Source of the DNA: Corticium candelabrum
Lineage: Eukaryota > Porifera > Homoscleromorpha > Homosclerophorida > Plakinidae
Reading direction: 5' to 3'
NCBI RefSeq assembly: GCF_963422355.1
Contig: NC_085100.1
Coordinates: 250,501 to 314,500 of the forward strand
Length of the DNA stretch: 64,000 nt
Both the position numbers and the translations under genes were made by a program. Below the pieces are notes generated by a model. That model searched no databases, was not told the DNA's origin, and saw only the letters and a list, made by a program, of their open reading frames with translations. This document shows positions 43,599 through 55,712 of this stretch, in pieces (the first letter of the stretch is position 1; each line of letters begins with the position of its first letter).

Positions 43599-46150
43599 CT
43601 ATACAATGCTCACTAAACTTACTTTTGCCTGTCCTCCTCTGTTCATAGTCACTCGAGAAGACCTGAAACAATGCAACATACAAACTTGTCACGCTGCAAC
43701 TCAACGAACCACCATCAGACATACCGTTGTGTTAGCGTAATCTTACTGCTGCCAATAATTGCTAGGTTTGGGGTCTGTGCATTGATCGGGTGCGAATGCG
43801 TTCTTGGTAAGTAACAATGACTGCCTGTGTGATGAACAGTAGCAGCAGACGGCAGTTCTGCAACTCCAGCCTGCTCCACGTGTCCCCGATTGTCTCTATA
43901 TGCTCTACCGCTGTACACTCGTGCCGCATACGTCGAAGACGACGACAGATTCGACAAAGGAGCTAAGGGAACAAGGGACTCTGATGCATCTCTGCGATGA
44001 AGAGGCGTCATGTGTGAGTGGACTTTGTACTGAGGATGATGGCTGCCAACCGCTGGTCTATAAGGGACAGAAATAGGGCTACAAAACTGTTGGAGACGCC
44101 GCTTGCTAAGGGCTGAGCTATTGAATACGCTGCTTGCATCAGGATCAATACCTCCCTGTAAGAAAACAGACTGGAATCAGAGGTGGCAACACAGAGAATG
44201 CGTGGGTGTGGTTGGACAAACAGATACATACATTGTGTATAGAGAAAACGTGTTCTTGTGATTTGATTTACCTGTCCTCTGTGGCTGGGATGACATCCAG
44301 GTGACATTCTTAACAACTGACTGACATACTCCACCAGGCCCATCCCTCTCACTAGACTATCTCTTTGCATTAGTTCGCCGACACGCTGCAACTCTTCTTG
44401 CTCACAAATTTTAATCGGCTGGGTCGAGTCCAAATTATCTTCTTTCTTTTCGATTGCAAACTAGAAACACAAATAGGTCTGTCTTACCAATAACAATAAA
44501 GTAAAGTTATATCAAGTGTTTACATCACTGGTTGATTTTAATGTATTTGTGAGGGCAACACGTGGCATTGCTCTTGGTACACGTGGCCGTCTTGTGATTC
44601 GAGGACTTTCTGGTCTGAGTGGTGCATCACGTGGCTTTTGTGGAGAGTGAGAGAGTTTGCTTTTGAATTGCTCCATCTCACGTTGCTTTGATTCAATCTG
44701 TTCACGTAGCATTCTAACAGAATAGAGACACAGTGAGACACTTGCAGCTGGGACGTGAACTGAACTGATGCATCACAAGCAACCGACGCTCTGCTCTTCT
44801 GTATGTACGTGCAATGCAACAACATGACAATAACAGACAGTGATGAGAGAAATGTTAATGTAACAATTGACTGGTGCACGTGTAAAGGTGTAGAATGAGT
44901 TCACGACGCAAAACTCAGGGATACATGCCAAAATGACACGTTAATGTTGTCACGTCTCTCTATATATATATGGAGTTTGGAAGGGACTAGGGATACAGGG
45001 GAGGAGCTAAAGATATATTTAGAAGCAGTCAATTGAAGTTGCAGTTGCCGGTCAACGAGAGTGAGAGAGAAGAGAAAGAGGAGAGGAGAGAGGAAGAATC
45101 AGGCGGAGAAAGTTCCATGCGAACGATATAAGTACAACAGACAGAAGGGACAGGGAGAATTGGTGCTTACCGTTATAATTATTAACTGTTATCCAAGTGG
45201 TGTTGAGGAGCTTGTGTGCGTATGTGCATGAGTGTATTCATCTATAGTCCGTAACACTAATTTACTCATTCACCGCGAGTTGAACTACGTCATCTTCCGT
45301 GCACGCCGAATGCTCTTGGATTCTCGCGTGCGACAAATGTCACTTACTTGGCACATGTCTGTCTTGCTTTTGATGCTGCTGTTTCTGTGAATAATGACAC
45401 GTTGTCAATGAAATACTGTTCATAATTTGCCTCGTTGCCATTCTCTGGGTAAATACGTCTATAAAAATATGATAACGTCAGTACTGTTACTCCAATACAT
45501 TTCTGATGTAATGAGAGATGCATCGAAGGCAATACAATAGTCTAGTGTATTATGAGATGCATCCCTTCAATACAATAGTCTAGTGTATTGTGAGATGCAT
45601 CCCTCCAATACAATAGTTTAGTGTATTGTGAGATGCATCCCTCCAATATAATAGTCTAGTGCATTGTGAGATGCATCCCTCCAATGCAATAGTCTAGTGT
45701 ATTGTGAGATGCATCCCTCCAATACAATAGTCTAGTGTATTGTGAGATGCATCCCTCCAATGCAATAGTCTAGTGCATTGTAAGATGCATCCCTCCAATA
45801 CAATAGTCCAGTGCATCAACAGTAATGCACTCATCTGTTGTATATCGAACCTGAAACCTCCCAAGTGTTTATCTTCGTATTTCTTTGTCCACTCTTCGTG
45901 TTGCTGTTGAGTCTCCTCCTGCTGATCTTTCTTTGGTTTTACTGCCTTCTGTCGTTGGAACAAACGATCATAGACCTTCCTCCTGTCCTCTTCTTGACAT
46001 CTCCTCTTGTCATCACCATTAAGATTAATCAAATTGAGTGTGTCATACAGAAAACCTTCCTTCACTTCTTTATCTAGAGGAGCATCTGTGTGGAAACTGG
46101 GTGAATGGTTGACCTAAGAAACACAATATACGGTGATTTTCAAATATTTA

Positions 46151-46235
<85 letters not shown>

Positions 46236-46253
46236 AATGTGTACATGTGCATG

Positions 46254-46330
<77 letters not shown>

Positions 46331-46755
46331 TGCTTATCAATTATGTATAAGACATACAACTGGTCTTACTTCTAACAGCCACGGTTTCAGCTTCTTGTCC
46401 AACATCACATCAAATCCTAATATTTCAAAGCACGCGCTGCTTCCCACATGATTGGCAAAGCATGAGCGGTAATTGTGCTTGACAATAGGATGACAGGCAA
46501 TGAGTGTCTTGATGATGACATCCTCAATGTCATGCCAGATCTTCTTGATATCATAGCCATTGTCTTCAAACCATTTGTCAACAGTTGTGAGACGGCTAAC
46601 CAGCAAAACAAATCAGACAATGAATGCCACATTGTTCTGTACGATTCTTGTTCTCTGTTGGTTTATTAACCTCGTTCCCATTGTTGCCTTCAATAAGTTT
46701 GTCTACTGTTTACTATTTACACTCTATCTGTCTGTCTGTCTGTCTGCTGTTTGTC

Positions 46756-46801
<46 letters not shown>

Positions 46802-48910
46802 AATGGTATTATATTTTCATAAATCAGAACTATTACAGGCTAAATCAAACCAAGTAAAGAACAATACACTACATTACAATGACAACTAAAAAACAAAAAA
46901 CTGAACACTGTCTGTCTGTCTTCTGGATAACGTGGATGGACATCACAATGTGCACGGCCACCATAGAAGACGCCTAGCGCTGACACGAGGTAAAGATGCG
47001 TACAATCCATGATGACAATGTTGATACAGAGGAGTAGACAATATGGGTAGAGGAAGACATCACAACGTGCATGGCCACCATAGAAGACGCCTAGCGCTGA
47101 CGCGAGGTAAAGATGCGTGCAATCCATGATGACGACGCTCAAACAAAGAAAATGTTGGCGCAAAGACATGAAGAGGGAAGTACCAAACAATGACTTGTAG
47201 ACAGCAGACTGTGCAGATGGAAAGGTGAGCAAACAAACGATCAAACACGAAAGGGGGCCCCAATGGCCAACAGAGTCATAAACGGCGTTAGCGGCCGAAG
47301 CCACGAACGATAACTTGGACGACTACCTGAAACTCTTCTCCTTGATCCTTGAGACGAACAGACTAGAAATGTGTAGTTCGCCACTCTTTATCTGGGATCT
47401 GTCTGTCTGTCTGTCTGACTGTCTGTCTTAGTTCTCTATTGAATACATCATCACAACTACTACAACATCACTAACACTAAAACAAAGCTAAACATAAAAC
47501 TACGAGTCTACGGGACCCAGCTAGTGGCCCCTCAGTCTGTCTGTCTGTCTGTCTGTATGTATGTATGTATGTACTGTATGTCTGTTTATCTGTCTGTCCA
47601 TTCATCTCCTCATATGTCTGTTTTGTTGCTGTCTGTCTATCCCAATTAACTGTCTTTCTGTATACCATATTACCCCACTCTCATGGTTGGCTAGCACAGG
47701 GGCATGGTGCGACCTCTAGAAATGGGGGGCTAAGCTTCATGATACTACGCGGCACGCCCACTTTTATAGACACGCCCACTTTTATAGACACGCCCACTTT
47801 TATTGGCTTCAAATTGAGTGATATGGTAGAATCAGTGGCAGATCCAGACTGGAAAAAGAGTGGTGTACAGCTTTGGTCATCGCACGTATTTACAGTTTTT
47901 ATGACCATGCCTACAAATGATGGGCTATAGCCCTGTCTAGCCCATGTAACACTACGCCCCTAGCTAGCATCAAAAGAAACATATAAGACGAGACAGTCTG
48001 GATAATCTGACACCTAAAGGTGCTAGTTGGCGGAAGTGATTAATCAATTAACTCAAGCTAATGACACCACCTGTCAATGCTACCATTTCAGGGATGCCAT
48101 TCAACAGTGAATAAACAAAATTCTCTTCAGCATAGCTGCTGCACGTTGTCAAGGCGTAGGCAAGTGAAGAATATGGTATTAGCATTCCTACAGGCAGTTC
48201 AACCCTAGCAGTCAATCAGGGGGGAAAGCACCAATTAGCACTACTTAAATTAAAGTACAAAGAGGTGTGATAATATTAGAGCCTTGGCCAATAGTAGGGA
48301 TGAGAGATTCTTTGGAGACATATGGACAGACACAGAAACATACATACATACATGTGGACAGACACAGAGACATACATACATACATACATGTGGACAGACG
48401 GCATAAAGGAATCGGTAACCTACCGTTTGCTGCCTGTTTCTTCATCTCTGTCAAAATCCTTGCTCAACTTGTTAATAGCATAGTTTGTGAGATGCATGTA
48501 GGTGTCATCCTACAACACAAAAACTTGCATCAACAACTGATACTGTCATATTTCTGATTTCACAACTGACCAAATTGCTAGGAGTTGGTTCGGTGTATTT
48601 CTGTGTGGCAAATCGTCCCAGACCGTCCTTGTACACAAATATGTGCATAGGGTCACACTGAGTGACAAGCACATAAATTCGTAGATCAAACTTAAAGCCA
48701 TCGATAACAAACGGCTTGGAAATATACTGCTGAACAACTTGGTGTTCGCCGGGCCGAAAGTCCTAGCAGAATGAAACACGTCATGCAACAAGGATGGTCA
48801 ACAAACAGAGAAACAGATAGACAACCAGACAGACAGACAGACAAACAAACAGACAGACAGACAAAATGACAGACAGGCATACATACAAACAGAGAAATAA
48901 AAAGTCAGAC

Positions 48911-48943
<33 letters not shown>

Positions 48944-49000
48944 TAGACAGACAGGCTGACAGAAAGACAGACAGACAGACAGACAAACAGACAAATAAAA

Positions 49001-49043
<43 letters not shown>

Positions 49044-49173
49044 TAGACAAACAGACAGGCAGACAGACAGACAGAAAGACAGACAGACAGACATACAAAC
49101 AGACAGACATACAAACAGACAAATAAAAGAACAGATAGAGAGACAGACAGACAGACAGGCAGGCAGACAGACA

Positions 49174-49214
<41 letters not shown>

Positions 49215-49232
49215 ACAGACAGACAGACAGAA

Positions 49233-49279
<47 letters not shown>

Positions 49280-49280
49280 A

Positions 49281-49326
<46 letters not shown>

Positions 49327-50155
49327 TATAGATTGTACTCTCTACCTTTGGATTTTTGCTGATAAAAATTCCCTTCCCTTGGCATCCATTCTCAGGCTTA
49401 GAAATATACGTCTTGTTCTTCTTCTGCCGACAGAACGTCTGAAAGTCACCATAACTAGATCCCCAAATGAACAACATTTAAGTCCACAACAACAGTTGAT
49501 GTCCAACACTGCACACATACTCAGCAGGAAGACACCAAGATCTCGGAGTAAACGAATAGGCTGATGGAAACAGCTTAGCCATTCTATTCATGTTCCTTGC
49601 CAACAAGTCCTTCCTGCATATCTCAGCCATGCCAGGAAAATGATTGATTTTCTATCGGATTTACAAGATTTTTCTCACACAATCTGTGTGATGTCAACCA
49701 ATCACACTAATGTGTCATGCCTGAAATCGTTTGAGCTCCACGACGCGTTCCAGAGCGATGGTTGTATCACTCCACAGTAGAACCCACTCCTCGTCGTCAC
49801 GAGACTCCTTCAAACCTAGCCGTCGTGCGACACGACGCACTGAAAACGAGAAATTCAACATCAAAACTTGGAGCCACTGTTCACATGATTGCTCACCGCT
49901 CTCGTACTTGCACAACGATGTATTGATACTCGCGGGCCTGGAAACAAGCAAAGCTTATTAAGATGATTCTCTTGAGCTCAGATTGTCTGTATTTGACGAG
50001 TTTTACTTTTTCTTTCGTTTCTTTGCTTTCTTTTTTGTTGTATCGGCCTCTGATTTTATTGAATGTGTATCTCCTTCATCTTGGTAGTCGTCACCTTCTT
50101 CTTGTAGTTGTTCGTCTTCGCTTTCATGGGCAACATGAAGCTGATCGTCGGCCAT
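43599..50155 (-). CDS. TTLL6: TTLL6/TTLL13-type tubulin polyglutamylase
   Basis: The family adds glutamate side chains to tubulin in axonemes using an ATP-grasp TTL fold. The start ATG is 50155 (MADDQLHVAHESEDEQL), with a Lys-rich end to exon 1. ~49905-49945 encodes INTSLCKYES; ~49730-49840 VRRVARRLGL and WVLLWSDTT; ~49600-49530 the NRMAKLFPSAYSF-type segment; ~49350-49445 KTYISKPENGCQGKGIF (ATP-grasp loop); ~48580-48765 QQYISKPFVIDGFKFDLRIY; ~48420-48512 YMHLTNYAINKLSKDF; ~46375-46590 KKIWHDIEDVIIKTL and ACFEILGFDVMLD; ~46070-46120 VNHSPSFHTDAPLDKEVKEG; then the microtubule-binding helices (45865-46065), RRIYPENGNEANYEQYF (45345-45480) and a disordered tail. The exact 3' end is uncertain: TAG at 43599-43601 is used here, but a strong donor (GCAAAAGTAAGT) just before it could extend the gene. 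TTLL6 and TTLL13 cannot be told apart. Confidence 0.88.
45491..45815. repeat. Second array of the same 38-bp minisatellite, in a TTLL intron
   Basis: Eight or so units of gagatgcatccctccaatac + aatagtctagtgtattgt, same unit and orientation as the array in SFR1, 2.6 kb away and in a different gene. Confidence 0.88.
46153..46328. repeat. (TG)n array, ~175 bp, in a short TTLL intron
   Basis: Two TG blocks separated by tcaatgtgtacatgtgcatg; the array fills most of the ~245-bp intron between the HSPSFHTD exon and the preceding ATP-grasp exon. Confidence 0.95.
46725..46801. repeat. (CTGT)n tetranucleotide tract
   Basis: Imperfect ctgt repeats in a large TTLL intron. Confidence 0.9.
46935..47143. 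repeat. Tandem duplication, ~120-bp period
   Basis: Two copies share gccaccatagaagacgccta, gcgctgac(a/g)cgaggtaaag and caatccatgatgac, at about 46960-47020 and 47077-47138. It lies within a TTLL intron. The apparent open frame on the minus strand is probably incidental. Confidence 0.8.
47696..47960. mobile_element. Possible hAT-like MITE fragment
   Basis: Ends ggctagcacaggggcatgg and an inverted ctagctaggggcgtagt look like degenerate CAGGGGC termini. The interior carries three tandem copies of an 18-bp acgcccacttttatagac unit (47752-47805). Assignment is weak. Confidence 0.4.
48826..49325. repeat. ~500-bp (GACA)n/(GGCA)n/(GA)n tetranucleotide block
   Basis: Gaca-family repeats with aggc and (ag)n runs fill a TTLL intron up to about 20 bases from the exon that encodes the ATP-grasp loop. 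Apparent Cys/Leu/Ser/Val-rich frames on the minus strand are repeat artefacts. Confidence 0.93.
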
Positions 50156-50348
50156 GTCAACACAAGATGTCGTGCAATGTAGACCGGTTGCTACGCATCA
50201 ACATCCGGGCAACCCACATAAGCCCAACCCAACAACAACCTTGCAGTTCGGATCGTCTTTACAGATGGGCGCTATTTACTTTTCAGCACAACCTAATGCG
50301 CGTGCGTGTTCATCATTACGACAGCTCCTAGTACCTCGAAGCAATTCA
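50156..50348. promoter_or_regulatory. Divergent promoter of TTLL and UBE2Q
   Basis: 193 bp between start codons. GC content is higher than around it (e.g. gcgcgtgcgtg, gaggcgcaatccgctgcgtc just inside UBE2Q). No TATA box. Confidence 0.5.
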
Positions 50349-52516
50349 ATGGCGAGGCGCAATCCGCTGCGTCGCGAGCTTTCATTGCTCGAACAGACCT
50401 TTCCGAGAGGTCATAGCCAGTTTCAGATAACGTCAGCGAACATGGACGAGGTGACGTGCGTCTTTGTCGGTCCTCCTCGCTTCAGAATTCAATGCAACAT
50501 CTCAGTGAGGCGACTAGACACCAACAATACACGCGCACATGTCGTGAGACACTTGCATGCGTTGCTAGGTTGATTATCCAGCCACAAAGCCGTACTGGTT
50601 TGCGGATGGCGATCAGACCGACGTCGTTGTCGCTTCCATTCTCGAAGAGTTGACTTCTCTACCTGATTCTCCTCATCCGGTCAGTCGCTTTTAACCTCAT
50701 TGAATTTCCCTTTGTTTAATCTATTTCTATGTGTTAGATTTTAAGCTGTGCTAACGTTCTCATCTCTCGTCTGTGTGAGATGTTTGGCTATGCGAAACCA
50801 GACTGCTGCAGTACGCTTTTGCAGCAATTTCCTGTGTCTGACAGGGTCGGAACGCTTTAAGTATTAAAGAGGGTAGTGTTCGAGATTTACAAATGGAATT
50901 TGGTGTTTACAGGATGGAGAAATGGAAGATGAGGAGGATGAAGATGAACCGGAAGTGAGTGACATACCATTGATACTATCAATGTATTGTATTAACAGTT
51001 TCAATTAGTAAGTCATTTTATTAATGTATAGGAGGACGATGAGGACGACGAGGATGATAACGTTGGGCTTGATGGGATTGAAGATCACAGTGATAATGAT
51101 ACAGTTGATAGTGGGTGTGGGTTGGACTCGGATTCTAGAGCGACACTGGAGAGAGTAAAGATCAGTACGAGAGATGAATATGTAAAGGTATAAGTGTCTG
51201 TTTTTGTTTGCATATTTGCGTGTTATTTGCTTTTATTTTCCTTCATTAGTGAACATATTGGTGTATAGTAGTGTATTGTATTCTAACAAGATGGACTTCT
51301 CATAAGTGACTGATGACTGCTTGTCAATATTGTGTGAAATTAGATGAGGGGCTTGTCTAAACGAGCAGGCATGGATGATGGTGTACCTTATTACTATAGA
51401 CAGTTAGTCATCATTCCTGATTGGTCAAGAGCCTTTGCTTAATTAAACTGAAATCTACATGCATGTATTGGACTTGAACTTTGTTATCTCTTTTATTCAC
51501 CAATCCAGTAGCGTGTTTGTGTAGTGCCCAAAGAGAGTGGCTAGGCATGGCTAAACGGTGCTAGTTATGTGGCATTCTTACATACTAACTTGTTGCTTTG
51601 ATATTAACTCAGGGAACAGTAAGTGGTTCTGTGCAAGCATCTGATCGTCTTATGAAGGATCTTCGTGATATTTATCGATCTGCTGGTCACAAGGATGGCA
51701 TGTTTTCTGTTGAGCTTGTTGAAGACAATCTTTATGAATGGATGATTAGACTAAAACAGTCAGTAGATTGTTGCATACTTTCTGTTGCTTCCTGACACTT
51801 ATTTTTCTATTTAGGGTTGACCCTGATAGTCCACTGTATGGAGATCTTAAGAAACTTAAAGAAAAAGAGAACAAAGATTATATCCAGTTGAGCATGACAT
51901 TCAGTGAATCATTTCCCTTCGCTCCTCCATTTGTTCGAGTCATCTATCCTGTCCTCACTGGAGGGTAATTAGCCAATTAATTGAGTTTTTTAGTTGGTCA
52001 GACAGACTGACAACAGACAGAATATGAAGTGATATGGACCATGAAGAGGTACGTAAGCATGTGGGTTTATACGATAGATGGGAGGGCAGACAAGAAGTAA
52101 GGAGAGTGTGAAATAGTCAAGCAGTTGTGTTGGGAGACAGATAAGACAAAAGCTGAGAAGACATTCCTAAACAAATGATGTATATCACAAACAATTAAGT
52201 TAAGATTTTCTATTTCAGTTATGTACTGAATGGTGGTGCTGTTTGTATGGAGCTACTCACACCTCAAGGTTGGAGCAGTGCTTATTCCTTAGAGGCAGTC
52301 ATTCTACAGATTGCAGCAACGTTAGTGAAAGGAAAGGCACGAATTCAGTTTGGAACTTCGAATGTGAGAGTATACATCTCATTCGTCAAACAAACATATT
52401 AATTCTGTGTTCTCCAGTCTTGTTATAGTCTGCATCGAGCACAACAAGCATTTCGTTCTCTAGTTGAAATTCATGTAAAGAATGGCTGGTACACACCTCC
52501 CAAACAAGACGGCTGA
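50349..52516 (+). CDS. UBE2Q2: UBE2Q-family ubiquitin-conjugating enzyme E2
   Basis: UBE2Q enzymes have an N-terminal RWD-like domain and a C-terminal UBC fold. The ATG at 50349 ([18 protein letters not shown]) aligns with the human start; the frame stays open upstream to 50154, so a longer start is possible. The RWD exon gives [20 protein letters not shown] and [19 protein letters not shown], using an intron 50506-50570. An acidic linker is spread over exons near 50915-50955 and 51033-51190. The UBC domain is at ~51613-51758 ([20 protein letters not shown]), 51818-51966 ([18 protein letters not shown]), 52220-52365 ([20 protein letters not shown]) and ~52420-52513 ([14 protein letters not shown]). 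The catalytic Cys sits in GGAVCMEL. The atypical HPN-less active site matches UBE2Q1/Q2. Confidence 0.92.
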
Positions 52517-53042
52517 TAGATCAGACTAGTGGTTATTGTAAATAGTAATGGTAGCATGTAGTATATTGTTGAAGACTGACTTTTCTTATATGTGTAGCAA
52601 AGACAACTTGTGGAAAACATTAGTGGAAATTTGATGTTACGGTGGGATTGTAATGTACTGAAATTGAAAATCTAGTGCCAGCTAACTAACGTGGCTAACT
52701 AACTGGTGAAAGGCTAAAGCTTGAAAATCCAGCCAAACTATTCTCTCAGCTGGATTGTTGAGGTAGATACAGTAGAGTTGAACATACTTCAATCATATTT
52801 TTACTGGATGTTTCTCTAAAACAGTTCAGGCAGCTCAAGTGCATAAACCTTCAAGATGTATGACATCGTGTATTGATTAATTTTATGTTAAATAGTAATA
52901 CTTAATTTAAAGTGACGTGGACAAACTGAAGTTGGATCTAGACAATATTATTGAGTCAATAGTGAAATGACAGTGCTAAGTAAACATGTGATTCGATACA
53001 AGTCAACTCTGAACAACCAACAACACACAAATGTGTGTCGCT

Positions 53043-53045
<3 letters not shown>

Positions 53046-53121
<76 letters not shown>
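53046..53121. repeat. (TG)n microsatellite
   Basis: About 76 bp of pure TG downstream of UBE2Q. Confidence 0.95.
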
Positions 53122-53127
<6 letters not shown>

Positions 53128-54019
53128 CAACGAAACGTCACAGTTGGACAGTCACTTTGATCAAAATGACGTTATTCCTAGTATAACAGCTGGTTGTTAA
53201 CATGTCATGGGTCACGAATCTTTGCCATCCACATCCTGGGCTAGTGGTGCTAGTATAACGTAAATGTTATCCGCTAGAAAAGCACAATGCACATGTGATA
53301 GTGTTGCTATCAATAAGTTGAATGTGTCCAGCTTTAGCACATTTTACGTTTTGCTCCCAATTTACATCTGCCACGCATAGACAAACTGATTTGTATAGGC
53401 ATCGCCAATCTGCGCTGTGTGAACTCTTCAGAAAACTTGCGTTCCTGGAATCCATGTCGCATCTCGTGATTTTCTGTTCTGCCAACACTAGAGACTGATG
53501 TGACTGCTCGAGCTGGATTTGATGTGTTCCTGCGGAGCAGTTCGTCTTCCTTGAAATTTATTGTGCAACCAAATTGCGACGAAGTGGGCTGGTTGGGCGC
53601 GTTCCATGCATGGCGCCACGCATATAACGAGCTCTTCCTTTTTTCAGTAACCCTCTAGGCACTCGTAGACACACCACCGGATATTTGTCACATCGCTTTT
53701 CCTAGTACGACTACAAGTCTCTAGCCTCCATCACTACCAGGCATTGTGCTTGTAATTATCTCTAGAAGCAATACGCCGAATCTATTCACATCCTTCTGCT
53801 CTTTGGTCGAATATATTCTTCACAACCTAATCCGGTTGAGCTTTAAAAGAAATGCGCTCATACTCTTAATTAATTAATTCAAGTTTAGAACACTTCGCTG
53901 TAACGAGCTAGTCTGTTGTCAAAATATGTGATTCTTGGAAAGCTACACACCGAACACTAGAGACGACGATTCGTTAGTGCTGGGAAGTCGTAGACAAATG
54001 GCAGAATTCACGACCACAC

Positions 54020-54115
54020 TAGCACTAACCCTAACCCGTAGCCCTAGACTCTAGCCATAATCTCTAACCCTAACTCTAACCCTGGACTCTAACCATAACC
54101 CTTACTCTAGCCTTA
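54020..54115. repeat. Degenerate telomere-like (CCCTAA/CTCTAA) tract
   Basis: Repeated ctaaccctaacccgtagccc, ctctaaccctaactctaacc and ccataaccc variants over about 95 bp. The exact CCCTAA unit occurs only a few times, so it is an interstitial, decayed tract or a chance minisatellite. Confidence 0.55.
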
Positions 54116-54657
54116 CCATCTAAGCCACAAATAGATAGAGTCATCGCACGGTGTTACTGGTAGGAATCCGCCTGCGTTAGAGCATCAGCCATGTTTGCAC
54201 CTACCCACATGCGCAAGTGTGTACTAACTATTGTCAGGCAGCATAGCTAGCAATTTGCCTCATTTTTGAGTCGGCATGCGAATTATCACATTTCTCAAAT
54301 ATTTCTAGCCAACCTGTTTACTGGACAGCGACGAGGTGTTAAGCGACACAAAACACGTGACCATGAATTAAATAAATTTGTTGTCTAGCTATGAATTTGT
54401 ATCGCACACGGTGCAGGGTACACGCAGTTCAAGACATAATATTTTAGTCTACGTCAGCTAGGGATTTCGATTAAGTCATCTTCTAATCTCCATCCATCAT
54501 TCCAGATCCATACAGCCAGTAATTACATGTGGAGCGGAGCTTGCATTTCAGGTGTTACGTACAGTCTAGAAGTCTGGGACCTTTTTATTTCCTGTCTATA
54601 GTTCCCGTATATATATATATATATATCTTGTAGGTGGTTTTATGCGCTAATTAATTA

Positions 54658-54951
54658 ATGGACGTTATACAAAACTTTCTCTTTCACCTTCTTGACCCTG
54701 ATGGGATAAATACCCACAAGATTACTTCAGTACGGTCTTTAATTAAATTATTTCGTTATTGTGACCACAAAGTGACACTAGAGAGAAATTGCATTGTATT
54801 ACGCAAATTCTATGTACTGTACTCTGAACACCGTAAAAACTTTACCTGTACACTTCAGCATGCAATTCTAGGCCTAGCTAAAAAAGTCTGTTCGATTATT
54901 GGAGAGAACGTGAAAATCGCGGTTTTAATTAATAAATATTTAAGGAATTGA
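54658..54951 (+). other. Orphan 97-codon open frame
   Basis: An ATG-started frame (MDVIQNFLFHLLDPDGINTH) with a balanced, non-repetitive composition and amphipathic stretches, in otherwise gene-free DNA. No recognised family, no obvious splice partners. The composition (Cys, Lys, Leu, Tyr) is plausible for protein, but chance in AT-rich DNA is also plausible. Confidence 0.25.
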
Positions 54952-55690
54952 AGAGCAGAGATGGGCATTGTTAATTCCGGCTAGTGAAATAAACGGTTCC
55001 AGCTTAGCTATGAACTTACGTTCAAAGTTCAACCAATGCTTCGACTACAGATATCTACAACTGCTTTACTTATCGCTTCATGTCCCCGTCAGCTTTCAAG
55101 TAGTGGGCGTTATAGCGGTGGCTTTGAAGTTATCAGACAATTGGTGTATGCAAGAGGAGGGCAGGGCGAAGCGCGTGTCATGCAGGAAGTTACAAATTGT
55201 CTCGTAATAACTAAAGAACCAATCACAATATTCATTAACTGATCTGGAACCTCCTCCTTGTGAGCTTTCCAATGATGTTGGAATCAACCTGCTAGGACGT
55301 CCGCTTCAGGAAATACTGTATGGGTTTTCCCTCACGCCCTCTCTAATATTCGAACAGACTTTTAGTTACGGTTTAATTAGTATATGACTCGTCAAGTACG
55401 TACTGTATACACCATGCTGTCTAGAGATGCTTCTATACGAGTTTGAGTCTACTACAGCTAGTAGATTTAGTAAATTTTTGATGTAATTGATTTGTTTCTA
55501 ATTTCTAATTGCTACTAATCTACTTCTAGTGTAGAGTAAACTAGATGTTAGCTAGAGCATTTAGTAAACTGCCAATACACCGTTTCTCAAAGTTTATAAA
55601 GAATTCGAATTTGATTTCTTATAGTAAAGCCTAGATTCGTGGAGTTAGAAACTGCAAATTTGTACTGTGTTAGCGCGCGAGGTTATAATT

Positions 55691-55700
55691 CGCGCATGCG
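55691..55700. promoter_or_regulatory. NRF1-like palindrome upstream of the SHB-family gene
   Basis: cgcgcatgcg, 13 bases before the start codon. NRF1 binds (T/C)GCGCA(T/C)GCGC(A/G). Similar sequence precedes SUGP1. Confidence 0.45.
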
Positions 55701-55712
55701 TAAAAGTGTGGC

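Larger units (their letters stand above)
52517..55712. other. 3.2-kb intergenic region
   Basis: The longest gene-poor stretch. It holds a TG array (53046-53121), a degenerate telomere-like tract (~54020-54115), an (at)n tract near 54609-54626, a 97-codon orphan frame (54658-54951) and AT-rich unique DNA. An NRF1-like cgcgcatgcg site lies just upstream of the next gene. Confidence 0.65.

Noticed and set aside
46840-47304. 154-codon minus-strand frame with an internal repeat (ALGVFYGG)
   Set aside because: It reflects the 120-bp DNA duplication in an intron; no homology or splice context, though it cannot be fully excluded.
48781-49477. Minus-strand frames of ~180-195 residues rich in Cys, Leu, Ser and Val
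   Set aside because: These translate a (GACA)n tetranucleotide block inside a TTLL intron.
53267-53488. 73-codon minus-strand frame downstream of UBE2Q
   Set aside because: No recognisable motif, starts and ends in AT-rich DNA; likely chance.
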